From Xylogone sp. PMI_703 (taxonomy: Eukaryota > Ascomycota > Leotiomycetes), in NCBI GenBank assembly GCA_021399445.1, contig JAJTUQ010000004.1:1488001-1552000 (forward strand): a DNA stretch of 64,000 nt, read 5' to 3'. Position numbers and translations under genes: made by a program. Below are positions 20,921 to 31,722 of the stretch, piece after piece. The stretch's first letter is position 1; each line of letters starts with the position of its first letter. Below the pieces are notes generated by a model. It saw only the letters and a list, made by a program, of their open reading frames with translations. It made no database searches and was not told where the DNA came from.

Positions 20921-22426
20921 ATGGCTACCGGAATTCTTCGTGTTCGCGGCGAGGAAGTTGTGGATGCAGAAGGCAATAAAGTGATCCTAAGAGGTGCAGG
21001 CCTAGGTGGATGGCTGAAGTATGCTAATTAGATGTAATGTGTTACATGATTTGCTGATGTTGGATAGTATGGAGAACTTCATCACAGGATTTCCAGGCCA
21101 TGAATCCAGACACCGAGAAGCAATGCTCGAAGTCCTAGGTCAGGAGAAATACGACTTCTTTTTTGACCGCTGGTTGGAATACTTTTTCACTGAGGCAGAT
21201 GCTAAATATTTTGCAAGCCTTGGCTTAAATTGTATCAGAATTCCGTTTAATTACAGGCATTTCGAAGATGACATGAACCCGAGAGTCTTAAAGGAGTCAG
21301 GATTCAAGCATCTAGATAGGGTAATCAATTTGGTGGGTTGTTATTGGTCAATTGCATCGGAATTGCTGCTAAATAACTCAAGTGTATCAAAGAGGGAATT
21401 TATACCATACTTGATATGCATACGCTGCCAGGCGGTCAGAGCCCTGGTTGGCATGCCGATAATACCACTGCATATGCTGCCTTTTGGGATTATAAAGACC
21501 ACCAGGATCGAACAGTTTGGCTCTGGGAGCAGATAGCCGCTCGATACAAAGGGAACACCTGGATTGCAGGGTACAATCCTATAAACGAACCTTGTGATCC
21601 AAAGCATATTAGACTTCCAGCATTCTATAAGCGTCTCGAAGCGGCGATTCGGAAAGTCGACCCTGACCATATTCTGTGGCTTGATGGCAACACTTTTGCC
21701 ATGGAGTTTAAAGGTTTTGATGAAGTCCTCCCAAATTGCGTGTATGCCCTTCACGATTACAGTATGATGGGCTTTCCTACTGGTACTCCTTATAAAGGGA
21801 CTGAGGAGCAAAAAGACGCTCTGTCAAAGCAGTTCCAACGAAAGGCTGAATGGCAATTAGCGCACAAGGCACCAATATGGAATGGAGAATTCGGACCAGT
21901 GTATGCAAATCCAAAATATGAATCAGATGCGGAACAAATCAACCAGGATCGATATAACCTACTCGGCGAGCAGATGAGAATCTATGATGAGGCCAAAATC
22001 CCATGGACAATTTGGCTATATAAGGATATTGGTCTACAGGGAATGGTTCACACATCCCCAGATTCGCCATGGAACAAGTTGATCGGTCCGTTCCTCGAGA
22101 AGAAGAAACGCTGCCAGACCGATTCATGGGGCAAGTATCCATCATCAGAAGTTGAGGCCGTGATGAAGCCATTATTAGAATGGATTGATAAAGTATCTCC
22201 AACGGCTAAGAATCTCTACCCGTCCAACTGGGACTTGCAACGGCATATTGATAGAGCAGTCCTGCAGACATTCTTGAGTGACAGCTTACAGATGGAATTC
22301 GCAGAATTCTTCAGAGGGAAGAGTTTGGAGGAACTTGATGAGCTTGCCAAGAGCTTCCATTTTGATAACTGCGTCCAGAGAGCAGGGCTAAATAAGATTA
22401 TGTCGGAGCACGCAAAAATTATGTAA
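20921..22426 (+). CDS. GH5 glycoside hydrolase (glucan/steryl beta-glucosidase-like)
   Basis: Exons 20921-21018, 21068-21332 and 21383-22426 give 468 residues. The fold markers of clan A family 5 are present: GLGGWL near the N-terminus, GLNCIRIPFNYRHFED, ILDMHTLPGGQSPGWH, the acid/base Glu in GYNPINEP, and the presumed nucleophile Glu in IWNGEFGPVYAN, followed by WTIWLYKDIG. There is no signal peptide: MATGILRVRGEEVVDAEGNK begins directly with the first strand. The enzyme is therefore probably intracellular, unlike secreted exo-1,3-glucanases. It likely removes glucose from a small glucoside or an endogenous glycoside. It is tail-to-tail with a Gfo/Idh/MocA oxidoreductase. Frame intact. Confidence 0.85.
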
Positions 22427-22530
22427 ATGTACCGAAAATAAAAATAGTTCTGCTAAACATTTGTAAATAAATACTAAGATAGTGTTAAAATAGATGGTCA
22501 AACCCTGTAGATATCGGATAACAAGATTCT

Positions 22531-23874
22531 TCAGTTAAAGCCATTTTCCTTATATAGCTGATCAAGCAGCCCGTGTCTCTTTAATGCATGTCCGAAGTCC
22601 GGATACCATTTCTTCTTTTCTTCTTTCTCATCGACACCTTCTGCAAAAGCCTCATACAGACTCGCGATATTCCTCGCTGCCAACGGTAAATCTTCAAATT
22701 CATGTTGTCCGATATCAATTTCTTTTATCCCATCATCACCTACTTGGAACCCCTCAAACTTGATTGTGGCATCTCCAGTATTCAGTGACCAAGTTTCATA
22801 AGTCGTAATACGTAGTTCACCTTTAGTACCAAAGATTCTCCAATCTAGAGCCGGGAACCCTGATTTGCCCGCTTTGCCTCCGGGTGGAATTGTAGGTGAA
22901 TTGTTCAACTTGTAGGTAAGAACAACATTGGACTCCAAAATTGCATCGAAGATGATTTGAGTTGGCACGTCATTCTTGCGGCCCTTTTCTATAACCTCAC
23001 GTGTTATTGGGTCCACGATATCAACCTCAGGGAATTGGTTAACAAGAAGTGATTTGTGGGAGGATACTTCACCTAGAGCTGTTTTTTGTCAAGATTGGTG
23101 TCAGAAATCAGCGCTTATTGTTTCAACATCAAACTTATAAAGCTAATAGTGCTTAAAAGCGATTGTTGCGCTCACCTGCCGTAATAAACTCGAGGGAATG
23201 CCCAAAGGCAATCGTGAAGTGGTTGCCTCCAATCTTCCGCTCTGTGAAATAACTAATATAACTAGGTAACGTAGGGTACCCGTATGTCCTTGCCACAACA
23301 GTGCTGCTTAGGACTCTGCCGATTTCTCCTGCTGCAATAGAGCTTTTGATCTTCTTAACTACAGGTTCGTAGCTACCCTGAATTCCTACAGCGCTCCTAA
23401 CTTTATGCTTTTTGACAAGATCAGCTAGCTCTTTTGCAAGTGAATAATTTGCCTCCAGAGGCCATTCAACAAAGACATCTTTTCCTGCTTTGATGCTAGG
23501 GACGACCGAACCCCCATGGCGATCAACACGAATGCTGCTGACGACAAGGTCAACGTTGGGATCATTTGCGATGTCTATAAACATTGTTATTCTGATATCG
23601 ACTCGGAATCTACTAAGGGAATATAGTTCCACCCATCATCCTTACCCTCTGGAGTTCCATAAGCTTTCACCTTCTGAGGATCCAAGCCGTATTCTTGAAT
23701 AGCCTTTTGGGCTCTCTCGACGGAAGTATTCTGAAGAGCAACTAATTCATATTTTGAAGACGTCTTTAGATATGGGAGATGGGCTTTCGCAGCCCAGCTA
23801 GCTCCTGTTACAACGCCTGTGTAGGGCGCATTAAGGCCGATTAAGCCTACGCGGATCTTGCCGGACGCGGACAT
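22531..23874 (-). CDS. Gfo/Idh/MocA (Gal80-like) NAD(P)-dependent oxidoreductase
   Basis: Exons 23874-23646, 23574-23176 and 23078-22531 give 391 residues. The N-terminal Rossmann strand is RVGLIGLNAPYTG. The second half of the fold has DPNVDLVVSSIRVDRH and DVFVEWPLEAN, where family enzymes have EKP. The C-terminal alpha/beta domain starts at about GEIGRVLSSTVVARTYGY and includes GGNHFTIAFGH and an acidic tail. Fungal members include galactose-regulon Gal80 proteins and sugar or dihydrodiol dehydrogenases. The EWP variant in place of EKP is typical of the Gal80-like branch and may mean a regulatory or altered catalytic role. It lies 104 bases from the GH5 gene, convergent. Confidence 0.85.
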
Positions 23875-24484
23875 GGTGAAGTTGGTTGGAAGTTAGAACC
23901 TTTTTTCGTTATTGCTTTCTTGTGTATGCGCTGTAATGTATTTTTAACCATGCGATATGTGAATCTGAGACAAGTATTCCCAAGATGAAGTCTCTAGGCG
24001 CCTAATATATTAACCGGCCAAGGATGATTAGCAATCACGTCATGTCACACCAGGATTCTTCTCGAGATTCTATACGACTTTGAATTCTGAATTTATTGGC
24101 AATTAACAATCAGTCTTGGGGATTTTTCCAGCAGTATTTAACTTGCTTGGTAATACAGCTGTATCCCCACGGATTTTGTGAAAAGCCATCATACGTAAAT
24201 CAGTGTGATGATCGGCTTTACTAGAAATCATATCCCTTCACTTGTCCGCGAGATTACTAGCTCGACGATTCCAACAGTAAGGTTTATGCATAGATAACGA
24301 TATATCAAAGCTTTATTATTCGTTGATTCTTGGCAGGAAATTTTTAAGTTGAGACGCTTGGGGTAAAATATACTATGAGTATCTCATCGCTCAAGAGTGC
24401 TATATCATGCAACGTTCTCACAGCCTGGTATTATCCACATTACACAGCCAATTATATACAACCTTGGTATCAACTCACATAATA
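23875..24484. other. Intergenic, 0.6 kb
   Basis: Promoter side of the Gfo/Idh/MocA gene and 3' side of the kinase gene. AT-rich; nothing recognised. Confidence 0.5.
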
Positions 24485-26581
24485 CTATGATCGACGGAAA
24501 AAGCTTCTTTTTGATGCCGGAGTTTTCGGAACCGTTTGCGATTTCCGCTTCTCTGCTGCGATCCTCTCTTCCACCTCTATATGTGCTTTTTCCAATGCGT
24601 CTTTCATCTCTCGATGTCGTGCATATAACTCCTCCTCGGATTTTTGTAAATTCTTTTCTTTGTCTGCCACTTTCTGCTTAAAGACTATGGTCATCTCTTC
24701 TTCCATCTTTTGCAATTTCAAACTATGGAGCGCTTGCACCTCGGGATCCACTTTGCGCTCAAACTTCTCAGTTAGTAGAGTTGGCTCCTTTGCCTTGGTC
24801 TCATTTACTTCTGGTAGGGGGGGATTCAATGTGCCATGCAGCTCCCACTCATGCCGATGTGGAGGCCTGTCGATTGGGAATGTGGCACGACATTGGAAGC
24901 AATAGTCGTGCATTGGTGTACCAGCGGGCTGTCTATAAGATCGTCTCCACCTCCGGGCGGTGAGCGTAAGTGTAGGAGGGAGGATTGTTGCGAGTGGAGT
25001 TCGAATCCAACTTGTTGCAACTATTTCTCGAATACTGCCGGTAATCTTCCCACTATCAATTTCACGTTTGACCATCCAATGATCCTCGAAAGCGCAATGC
25101 ACACCGATTTTTGCACAGGCTATGCAAAGATCAAAATTTCCACTGTTGCAAAGACCACAGTGGCGGTATTCGCCAGTGATAGTAGTATTACAGTTGTAGC
25201 ATCTTAAGGGTAATGTGGGACGCACAGTCGATTCAACATCCTCGTCGGCAGCAAGTAATTGAGGAGAAGCTGGCTCTGGTATTCCCCTGTTGCTCCAGGC
25301 CGGGGTTAGCTGGGACGTATTCTGTGCATCTTCTAGATGCTCTGTGCCCACAAGTGTTTTCTCATCATAATATGTAGAACCGTCCTCCTTTGGACGTAAA
25401 GTAAAGGTGGTAGATACAGATGACAGAGTGATTTGTGGTGTATCATCGCTACTCGTATTGCTGTCTCCGCTCGTTGACGGCGTTGCTGGCGAATGAAGGT
25501 CATTTCGGATATCTGTCTGGAGCCAAAAAGAATTGAGCGCTTCTTGTGCTGTGGGCCGTAGAGATGGAATTGCTGTTAATATACGTTGGACAAAATCAAT
25601 CGCCTTGGATGATGCTGAGCGAGCCTTCAGAGGAGCATCTGGAAATTGCCCGCCATTGCAATAAGCAACAAGATTTTTGGGCCAGTCGATGAAGGGAACT
25701 TGGAGGGCCAGCATTTCATAAACCACGCATCCAAAAGACCACATATCAACCGCATTCGTATAAGCTTCGCATTCATCGTCTAGCAAAGGAACGTAGTGAA
25801 ATATCTCGGGAGCAATGTAACTCGGTGTCCCCGTACTTGTCCGCAATGCAGTGTCATTATTCGCAACCCGCTTTGAGATCCCAAAATCCCCAATCTTCAC
25901 CCACCACTGAGGCGATTTTTGGACTACAAAGACGTTCTGGCTGATCAGTTTCATTTCGGGTACAGGAATGTGGGTCTGATACTTACTTGGGGTTTTAAAT
26001 CTCTATGCGTGAATCGCTCCTCGTGCATGATCCTCATGCCTTCCAGCACCTGCAGTGCGATAATCTGAGCATCGCGCTCGGTGAGTGACGGTTTAATGAA
26101 TTTATCTAGAGTGCCATATGGGAAATATTCCATAGCAAGAAAGACATGCTCTTCATCTTCGAACCACCCGAAAAATTCCACAAAGGCTTGGGAGCGAACG
26201 AACTGCTTGAAGTGTTAGTTCTAGCATCATTGTGAAGGACGAGGCTCGTAGCCGGACCTTTGTTCTCGAGAACTTGGTCAATGCCATCAGCTCCTTCCGA
26301 AAGTCAATCCTCATTCGATCAAGATCAAACTTGCGCAACTGCTTGACTGCTCTGCTCTTGTGACGGGTCCCATCATCTCCATTTTGCTGTATTTCAAGAC
26401 GAACGGTTCCAAATGAGCCGGCTCCGAGAAGAGGTTTCTGGGGAGCCCATTTCTCCTCTACCACGATCCGATGCCTGCCACCAGCCCAGTCTGCGCGATA
26501 TGATCTATGTATAACAACTTTGGATCGTGGCTGGAATTCGGTATCGAGTTTATAGTCATCCAAATCCTCGGAGAGGGACAT
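24485..26581 (-). CDS. Active Ser/Thr protein kinase with ZZ-like zinc finger and coiled-coil tail
   Basis: Exons 26581-26258, 26205-25987 and 25936-24485 give 664 residues. Kinase domain about residues 45-335 with all key elements: glycine loop GAGSFGTV, lysine in RAVKQL, HRDLKPQN, DFG in KIGDFGISKR, and APEIFHY with VDMWSFGCVVYEML. It should be catalytically active. After a Ser/Thr-rich linker, residues about 410-465 form a Cys/His module (CYNCNTTITGEYRHCGLC, then DLCIACAKIGVHC and DHW) that looks like a ZZ-type finger. A second Cys/His pair (YCFQCRATFP with HRHEW) follows. Residues about 540-640 are coiled coil, ending in a basic tail (KRSFFRRS). It is divergent from a HeLo-pseudokinase gene with 679 bases between the start codons, so the two may be co-regulated. 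Frame intact. Confidence 0.85.
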
Positions 26582-27260
26582 TGGTGATTTCGTCGGCGGT
26601 TGTTTTCTTCAGCCGCAATCTCAGGGCGTGTCGAATAATGATGGCTTCGGTGGTCTGAAAGGACAGTGAGTTGGTAGAAGCTGTTAATTCGGTAAGAAGA
26701 CTTGTTAGAGCAACTTTTTCTGACGGATAGTGTAATATGAGATAAGCTTCTTTTCAGATATTGACACAAGATCAATCACTCCGGCTTGATGAGGGGAACG
26801 AGGCTCAGCTCGTGCGCCTCCAATATGCATCACCTGTCAAGCCGGCCAGCCCCGTCTGAGAGGCCTTGGCAGGCAGACTGGTAGATCGCTCTAGACTCTC
26901 GCATTATTGGCTCTAAGAATAGGATTTAAGACAAGGCCTATGATAACCAGGTATTCCCCTCAGCCATGCGAAGCGAATGATACAAATGAATCCAATATTC
27001 TGTTAGTAGTGGCGATCGTGGCAATTGAGCTTCAGCTAAGTATCGAAGTATAAAGTGACCGTTTTCGATGGAGAAGCTCCGATTTCGATACGTCCAAATG
27101 TTGGTCTCTCATCGATTAAAAGACGCTTGCGACTAGTACTGATTTGCATGGAGAGCCCAACTCACATATGCATGGCAGTCTTTCGTTTGACCAGTTAATC
27201 TCGATGCAATTGCATGCCTACCCTCGATTTCTGCGGCACTTTTCGGGATATTTCTAGACC
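26582..27260. promoter_or_regulatory. Shared divergent promoter region of the kinase and HeLo-pseudokinase genes
   Basis: About 680 bases between head-to-head start codons. No clear palindromic site was recognised. The GC content is higher near 26770-26880. Confidence 0.4.
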
Positions 27261-28886
27261 ATGGATGCTGGTGTATCTGCTATAAGTGTTGCGGATATCT
27301 GCATAAGGTTTGTAAAGACTAAAAGTAAGGAGAAGCAAACTAACAATGGCCAAAGATACGGTGCTCTCCTTGTCCAAGCATGTAAATCCTACCGAAGTGG
27401 GGATCGCGAAATCCGAGAAGCAGTCCTAAAAATCGAGAGTCACTGGCTCAAAATCGAACGCCAGCTCGAATTTCTTCGGAAAATATGGCCAAGTTTAGAT
27501 GAAGACTATCAGATCCACCAGAATACCGTTTTACAGGTACTGCAGAGCAAAGTTGCTGCTTCTACTGCATTGATAGATGGCCTTATCGGCAAAGCGGATG
27601 CAGAGGCTTCTGTGAAAAGTATTCGTTCAAAGAAAGGCGACGCCAGACGCGCAAAATATGCCGTATGGACCAAGAGCAAGCTTCTGGATGCGCTGGCTGA
27701 ATTGAAGGACTGGAGCGAGGCCTTCGATGTTTCATGGTATCTCATCATTTTACAGTCCAACGAAGTAATTGACCATGAGCTGAAGCCCGTTACGGAATCG
27801 GATGACACACCACTCTCGACGCTCAAAGATCTGAGAGATGCTATTAACTCGACAATCAGTAATAGCGCCGAAGCGGAAAAGACCACAGTATTTCTATCAG
27901 CTAACGAATTCAAGGACACACCCACTAAAATAGAACATTCTTCCCTAGAACTGTGGCAAAACTTGGACGGAACAGTCAATTACCTTGTGGATCCTCCAGG
28001 AGATACATCTACACTGGCTGATATTTGCAATCTTGCAAAAATATTAAAGAATGTGGAACCGTTACAATTCGGGATCCTCTGCTGCAATGGGGTCCTGAAA
28101 CTTCCTCCAGACCCTACACTTGGTGTTCAGAGTCCATTTTCTACTCGGTTTGTCTTCTCGGTCCCTAGTGAATATAAGCAGCCTCAAAGTCTGCGAAGCC
28201 TCATTATGGGCGGGATGGAGACGCAGCCTTTAGATGAACGATTCCTACTTGCAAGGCAACTTGCTAAGGCTGTCATGTTCGTTCACTCAGCAGGCTTTGT
28301 CCATAAAAATGTTCGACCCGAAACGGCTCTTGTGCTCCAAAATTCGAACCAGGAACCTCATGCCTTCCTTACTGGATTTATGAATTTTAGAATGGACCAG
28401 AGTAAGACATTACTCCGAGGTGATGATCTGTGGGAGAAGAACCTGTACCGACATCCGCTTCGCCAAGGTACGCATCCAGAGGAGGACTATGTCATGCAGC
28501 ATGACATCTACTCACTTGGTGTCTGTCTCCTAGAGATTGGAATGGCGACTTCATTAGTACATTATGAGTCAGATGATTCTGCTGTTCCTAGTCCTCTTCT
28601 GGTGAATGCGTTCAATCCTTCGATTAAGGATAAACGGAAGAAAGCCTTTGAGCTAAAGAGAGCGTTGGTTAATCTCGCGAAGGAGCAGCTGCCCCCCAAA
28701 GTTGGCAAGACCTACGCGGATACGGTAATTACATGTTTAACGTGTTTGGACAAGACTGAAAATGAATTTGGGCTTGAGGCAGACTTCTTGGATGAGAACG
28801 GTCTCTTAGTTGGTGTTCGATTCATCGAGAAAGTGAGCTATCATAACACCTTCCAATTGAAAGAGCTAATACTGACAATGAACTAG
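27261..28886 (+). CDS. HeLo-domain protein with C-terminal pseudokinase (MLKL-like architecture)
   Basis: Read with a 48-nt intron at 27308-27355 (branch-like ACTAAC, acceptor CAAAG), which gives 525 residues; the frame also stays open without splicing. Splicing joins ADICIR to YGALLVQACKSY and restores a typical HeLo-like start. Residues about 1-170 are helical, with HWLKIERQLEFLRKIWPSL, KYAVWTKSKLLDALAELKDW and FDVSWYLI, as in fungal prion-inhibition/HeLo-like domains, membrane-permeabilising bundles in other fungi. Residues about 215-510 follow a kinase C-lobe: VHKNVRPET stands where HRDLKPEN belongs, LTGF replaces the DFG aspartate, and HDIYSLGVCLLEIG is well kept. No glycine loop or VAIK lysine is visible, so it should be catalytically dead. 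Confidence 0.75.
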   Translation: MDAGVSAISVADICIRFVKTKSKEKQTNNGQRYGALLVQACKSYRSGDREIREAVLKIESHWLKIERQLEFLRKIWPSLDEDYQIHQNTVLQVLQSKVAASTALIDGLIGKADAEASVKSIRSKKGDARRAKYAVWTKSKLLDALAELKDWSEAFDVSWYLIILQSNEVIDHELKPVTESDDTPLSTLKDLRDAINSTISNSAEAEKTTVFLSANEFKDTPTKIEHSSLELWQNLDGTVNYLVDPPGDTSTLADICNLAKILKNVEPLQFGILCCNGVLKLPPDPTLGVQSPFSTRFVFSVPSEYKQPQSLRSLIMGGMETQPLDERFLLARQLAKAVMFVHSAGFVHKNVRPETALVLQNSNQEPHAFLTGFMNFRMDQSKTLLRGDDLWEKNLYRHPLRQGTHPEEDYVMQHDIYSLGVCLLEIGMATSLVHYESDDSAVPSPLLVNAFNPSIKDKRKKAFELKRALVNLAKEQLPPKVGKTYADTVITCLTCLDKTENEFGLEADFLDENGLLVGVRFIEKVSYHNTFQLKELILTMN

Positions 28887-29027
28887 ATTTTGACATCACT
28901 TCTAGATATTAAGATTTAAGGCTTGCAATGAAGTCTGCTTTGCATAGTAGTGTGGAGTCTCCCTTTTGGTTATCATTTGGATAAGTATATCCTTTCGTAT
29001 CAATGAGTATAAATCTAACTAAATTAA

Positions 29028-31149
29028 TCATTCCTTAATGTCTAACTGAGAAATTCCTTTCCTAATCCCTTCAGAGAGCTTCAGCTCTAACAAGCCAACA
29101 TATTGCTGACTCCCATGAATATCTGTCTCCATAAAACCACCACCAGCCACTTTTCTGTCTCCTCTCTTTCTCGGTATAGTGGCTTTGAACGCTTGGGCAG
29201 GATCATAAAAGCCGCAGTATATGATCTCGTCTTCCTCTAGATTATATAACTTAGCGATAACTGCCTTTGACAGAAGATCTGAACCTTTGATAAGCTCATA
29301 GACCACTTTATGCGTAAAAAACACGTCGAGAGTGATGTCGTATGGCCCCGAGTTCTTGGATCGTATTACAGGAGCAATGTCACAGAGGATCTGCGGATTT
29401 GTATAATTTAACTTCGTTGGAAGTATTCGTGGGGTTTTTGACCGGTTCGTCGGGACCACTCTGCGATTCTGAAGAGTTGATGCCAATATAGCCCTGTTGC
29501 GTTGGGCTCCTCTACCAATATCAACTCGCTTCCATGAGAATAATGGTGTAGATGTAGCGGAATTTTCATCATCACCAAGCTCTCGAGCTCCTTCCTCTCC
29601 CTCTCGAACTTCAATAAGATGATAGATACAGAATTCTGTGCAGCAACCCATTTCGATGGATAAATGCCCTCCCACGCCCATTGCGAGGTTTCCACTTGTC
29701 CCACGCTGCCCAGGATAGGGGCCGTGAACGATTGCGATTCGTGCAGCGCTTGCCAGGGAATTTGAAAGCTTCTGGGAAGGAGCTAAGGCTTCACCCACCA
29801 GAAATATTTCCCTAGGTTTATATGACGGGTCTCCAGGCTCCAATGCTCCCATAATACCATTTGCCCCGTAGACATGGAAATCAAGCTGCCATTCCTCTGT
29901 GATTTCTTTATGTTGAAATTTAACATGCTCCTTAGCCTTTTCAAGTAGGAGATCTATCTGTGAAATGAGAATCGGGTCCCGAATGCCTCCCATGATCATC
30001 GTGCGATATCCGACAATTTTTGCTGCCTCAAGTTTGACAGTATATGGAGCCCCTTCAACACGCGAGAGATGAAATTCAGCACCTGTGACCCGGACTGATC
30101 GGCCATCAGCTAATTGCTCATACTTTGACTTATTCAGGTCGAGATAACCACCTGGCCCGGGAAGAAGATCCGGGCGAGTTTTCTCGTATAGGGAATGCGC
30201 TGCTACGGAGAGTGGTAAGCAACGCGAGTCGGGGGAAAGAGGGGCAACATCAAAGGTCCCATCTCTATATATAGTTGCAAGAGCGGAGTGACTTTTTGGT
30301 GTTGAGCATAGAGCGCCACATTCCATGATCTTGCCCATAAAAGCGAATCCACCTAGAGCTTCACTCTTTAATTTTGCCAGTGGGATGAACTGCTTTGAGT
30401 TTGCAAGGTGCACGCAATATGCAATATATGGACTGGGGTCATACGATCGCCCCCCAATTATTATATCGAAGTCTGGTTCAGCAGCCATAGCATCCAAGAA
30501 TGGTTCAGGTCCCATCTGGGCCACAACTTCGGTCGCGTTATGAATCTCGGCTTCTGAAAGCGGAGGAACTGAGGAACCACAACCAGAAACTTCATCGGCC
30601 TTTAGCGACTTAAGAACTTTACTTTTCGAGATGTTGGAGTAAATTGCTAATGTTTTAAATTTGTATTCTCTGTATTCAATATTAGAACTGGGGTCATTAT
30701 CTCTAATTCATAAATATGTTTACTTACTCATTACCATCTTCACTACATATCTCTTGAATGAGTTCTAGGAAATCATTGACATGAGAATCGGTACCACTTC
30801 CACCAGCAGAGGAGATAAGGACTGGTACACTGAATTCATGGCTCAAAGCTAGAAGTTTTTTGAGATCTCTTTTATAGCTAGAGAGAGGGGTTGTCGTGGT
30901 GCTAAGTGCAAGCTTTTCTGGCCCAGAATCCGTCGAGCCCGAATCTAATATAATGGCCACTGGCACATTCTCTTTAGTGATATCTTGTAGGCAGGAATAA
31001 TTAAGATCTTCATCAAAGCCATATCCAAGCATGCCAATTGGCGTTAGGATTCGGCATAAAGGGACCAGCCCGTCTGCCGCAGTATTCCATAGGCGAGCAT
31101 CAGAAGAGCCCTCTGCATCTATCTGTTGCATATAAGCTTCAGGGGCCAT
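29028..31149 (-). CDS. AtuA/DUF1446 family protein (acyclic terpene utilisation-like)
   Basis: Exons 31149-30728 and 30669-29028 give 687 residues from the ATG at MAPEAYMQQ. The frame is open further upstream, but family similarity starts at RILTPIGMLGYGFDE. Blocks include AIILDSGSTDSGP, PVLISSAGGSG, VAQMGPEPFLDAM, FDIIIGGRSYDPSPY, GKIMECGALCSTPKS, LSVAAHSLYEKTRPDLLPG and GGIRDPILISQ, all near-continuous with the fungal DUF1446 proteins sometimes named caib/baif-like. In bacteria, AtuA is needed for citronellol/geraniol degradation, but its reaction is not known. The last 120 residues carry a small extra domain (TLDVFFTHKVVYELIKGSD). A regulator gene lies immediately upstream. Frame intact. 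Confidence 0.8.
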
Positions 31150-31722
31150 TATTACATCAACAGAAATTGATAGCAAAATAATTCCAGTACATGTATTTAG
31201 AACATGTGCAGCAGTGTGAAAAAGGAGCTGGCATAAATAACAAGTATTTGACGTATAGAAGTCTGACAACCAACTTTTGGAGGATAATGGAAGCTTCAAA
31301 ATATAAGCACCGACATTTCTAATCCTCGTATGTGAAATGTATAATAAACATTCTTGTTCAGAGTATTATACTGCCCGTACTTCGTAAATCGGCCCGCCAT
31401 TCGCATAAGGAAGCGTACTTCGCAACCCCACAATACGCGTACAAGTAATCAAATTATGAACATATCAGGACCTATATCCGGGGTATAAAGATCACGGAAG
31501 CAAAAATTAAGACGAACGACGCAGTTTGGAAGCATTCAGTTTTGTGTCGTTGAACACAGAATATTAGGTGAGTGAAAAAGATAAATATTCGAATCCTAGA
31601 ATGGTGCGTAGAGTCACAGGTCAAATATTGTGGATCTGTGATTACTTATATTTCATAACGGTTTGCATAAAACGGAGATAGCTAACGTCACAGACACTAT
31701 TGCCAATTTTCATACTTTGTCA
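31150..31722. other. Intergenic, 0.57 kb
   Basis: Promoter of the AtuA-like gene and 3' end of the regulator gene. AT-rich; nothing else recognised. Confidence 0.5.

Noticed and set aside
31150..31299. N-terminal extension of the AtuA-like protein from an earlier ATG
   Set aside because: The extra 50 residues do not resemble the family, whose similarity starts after the later Met; treated as leader.
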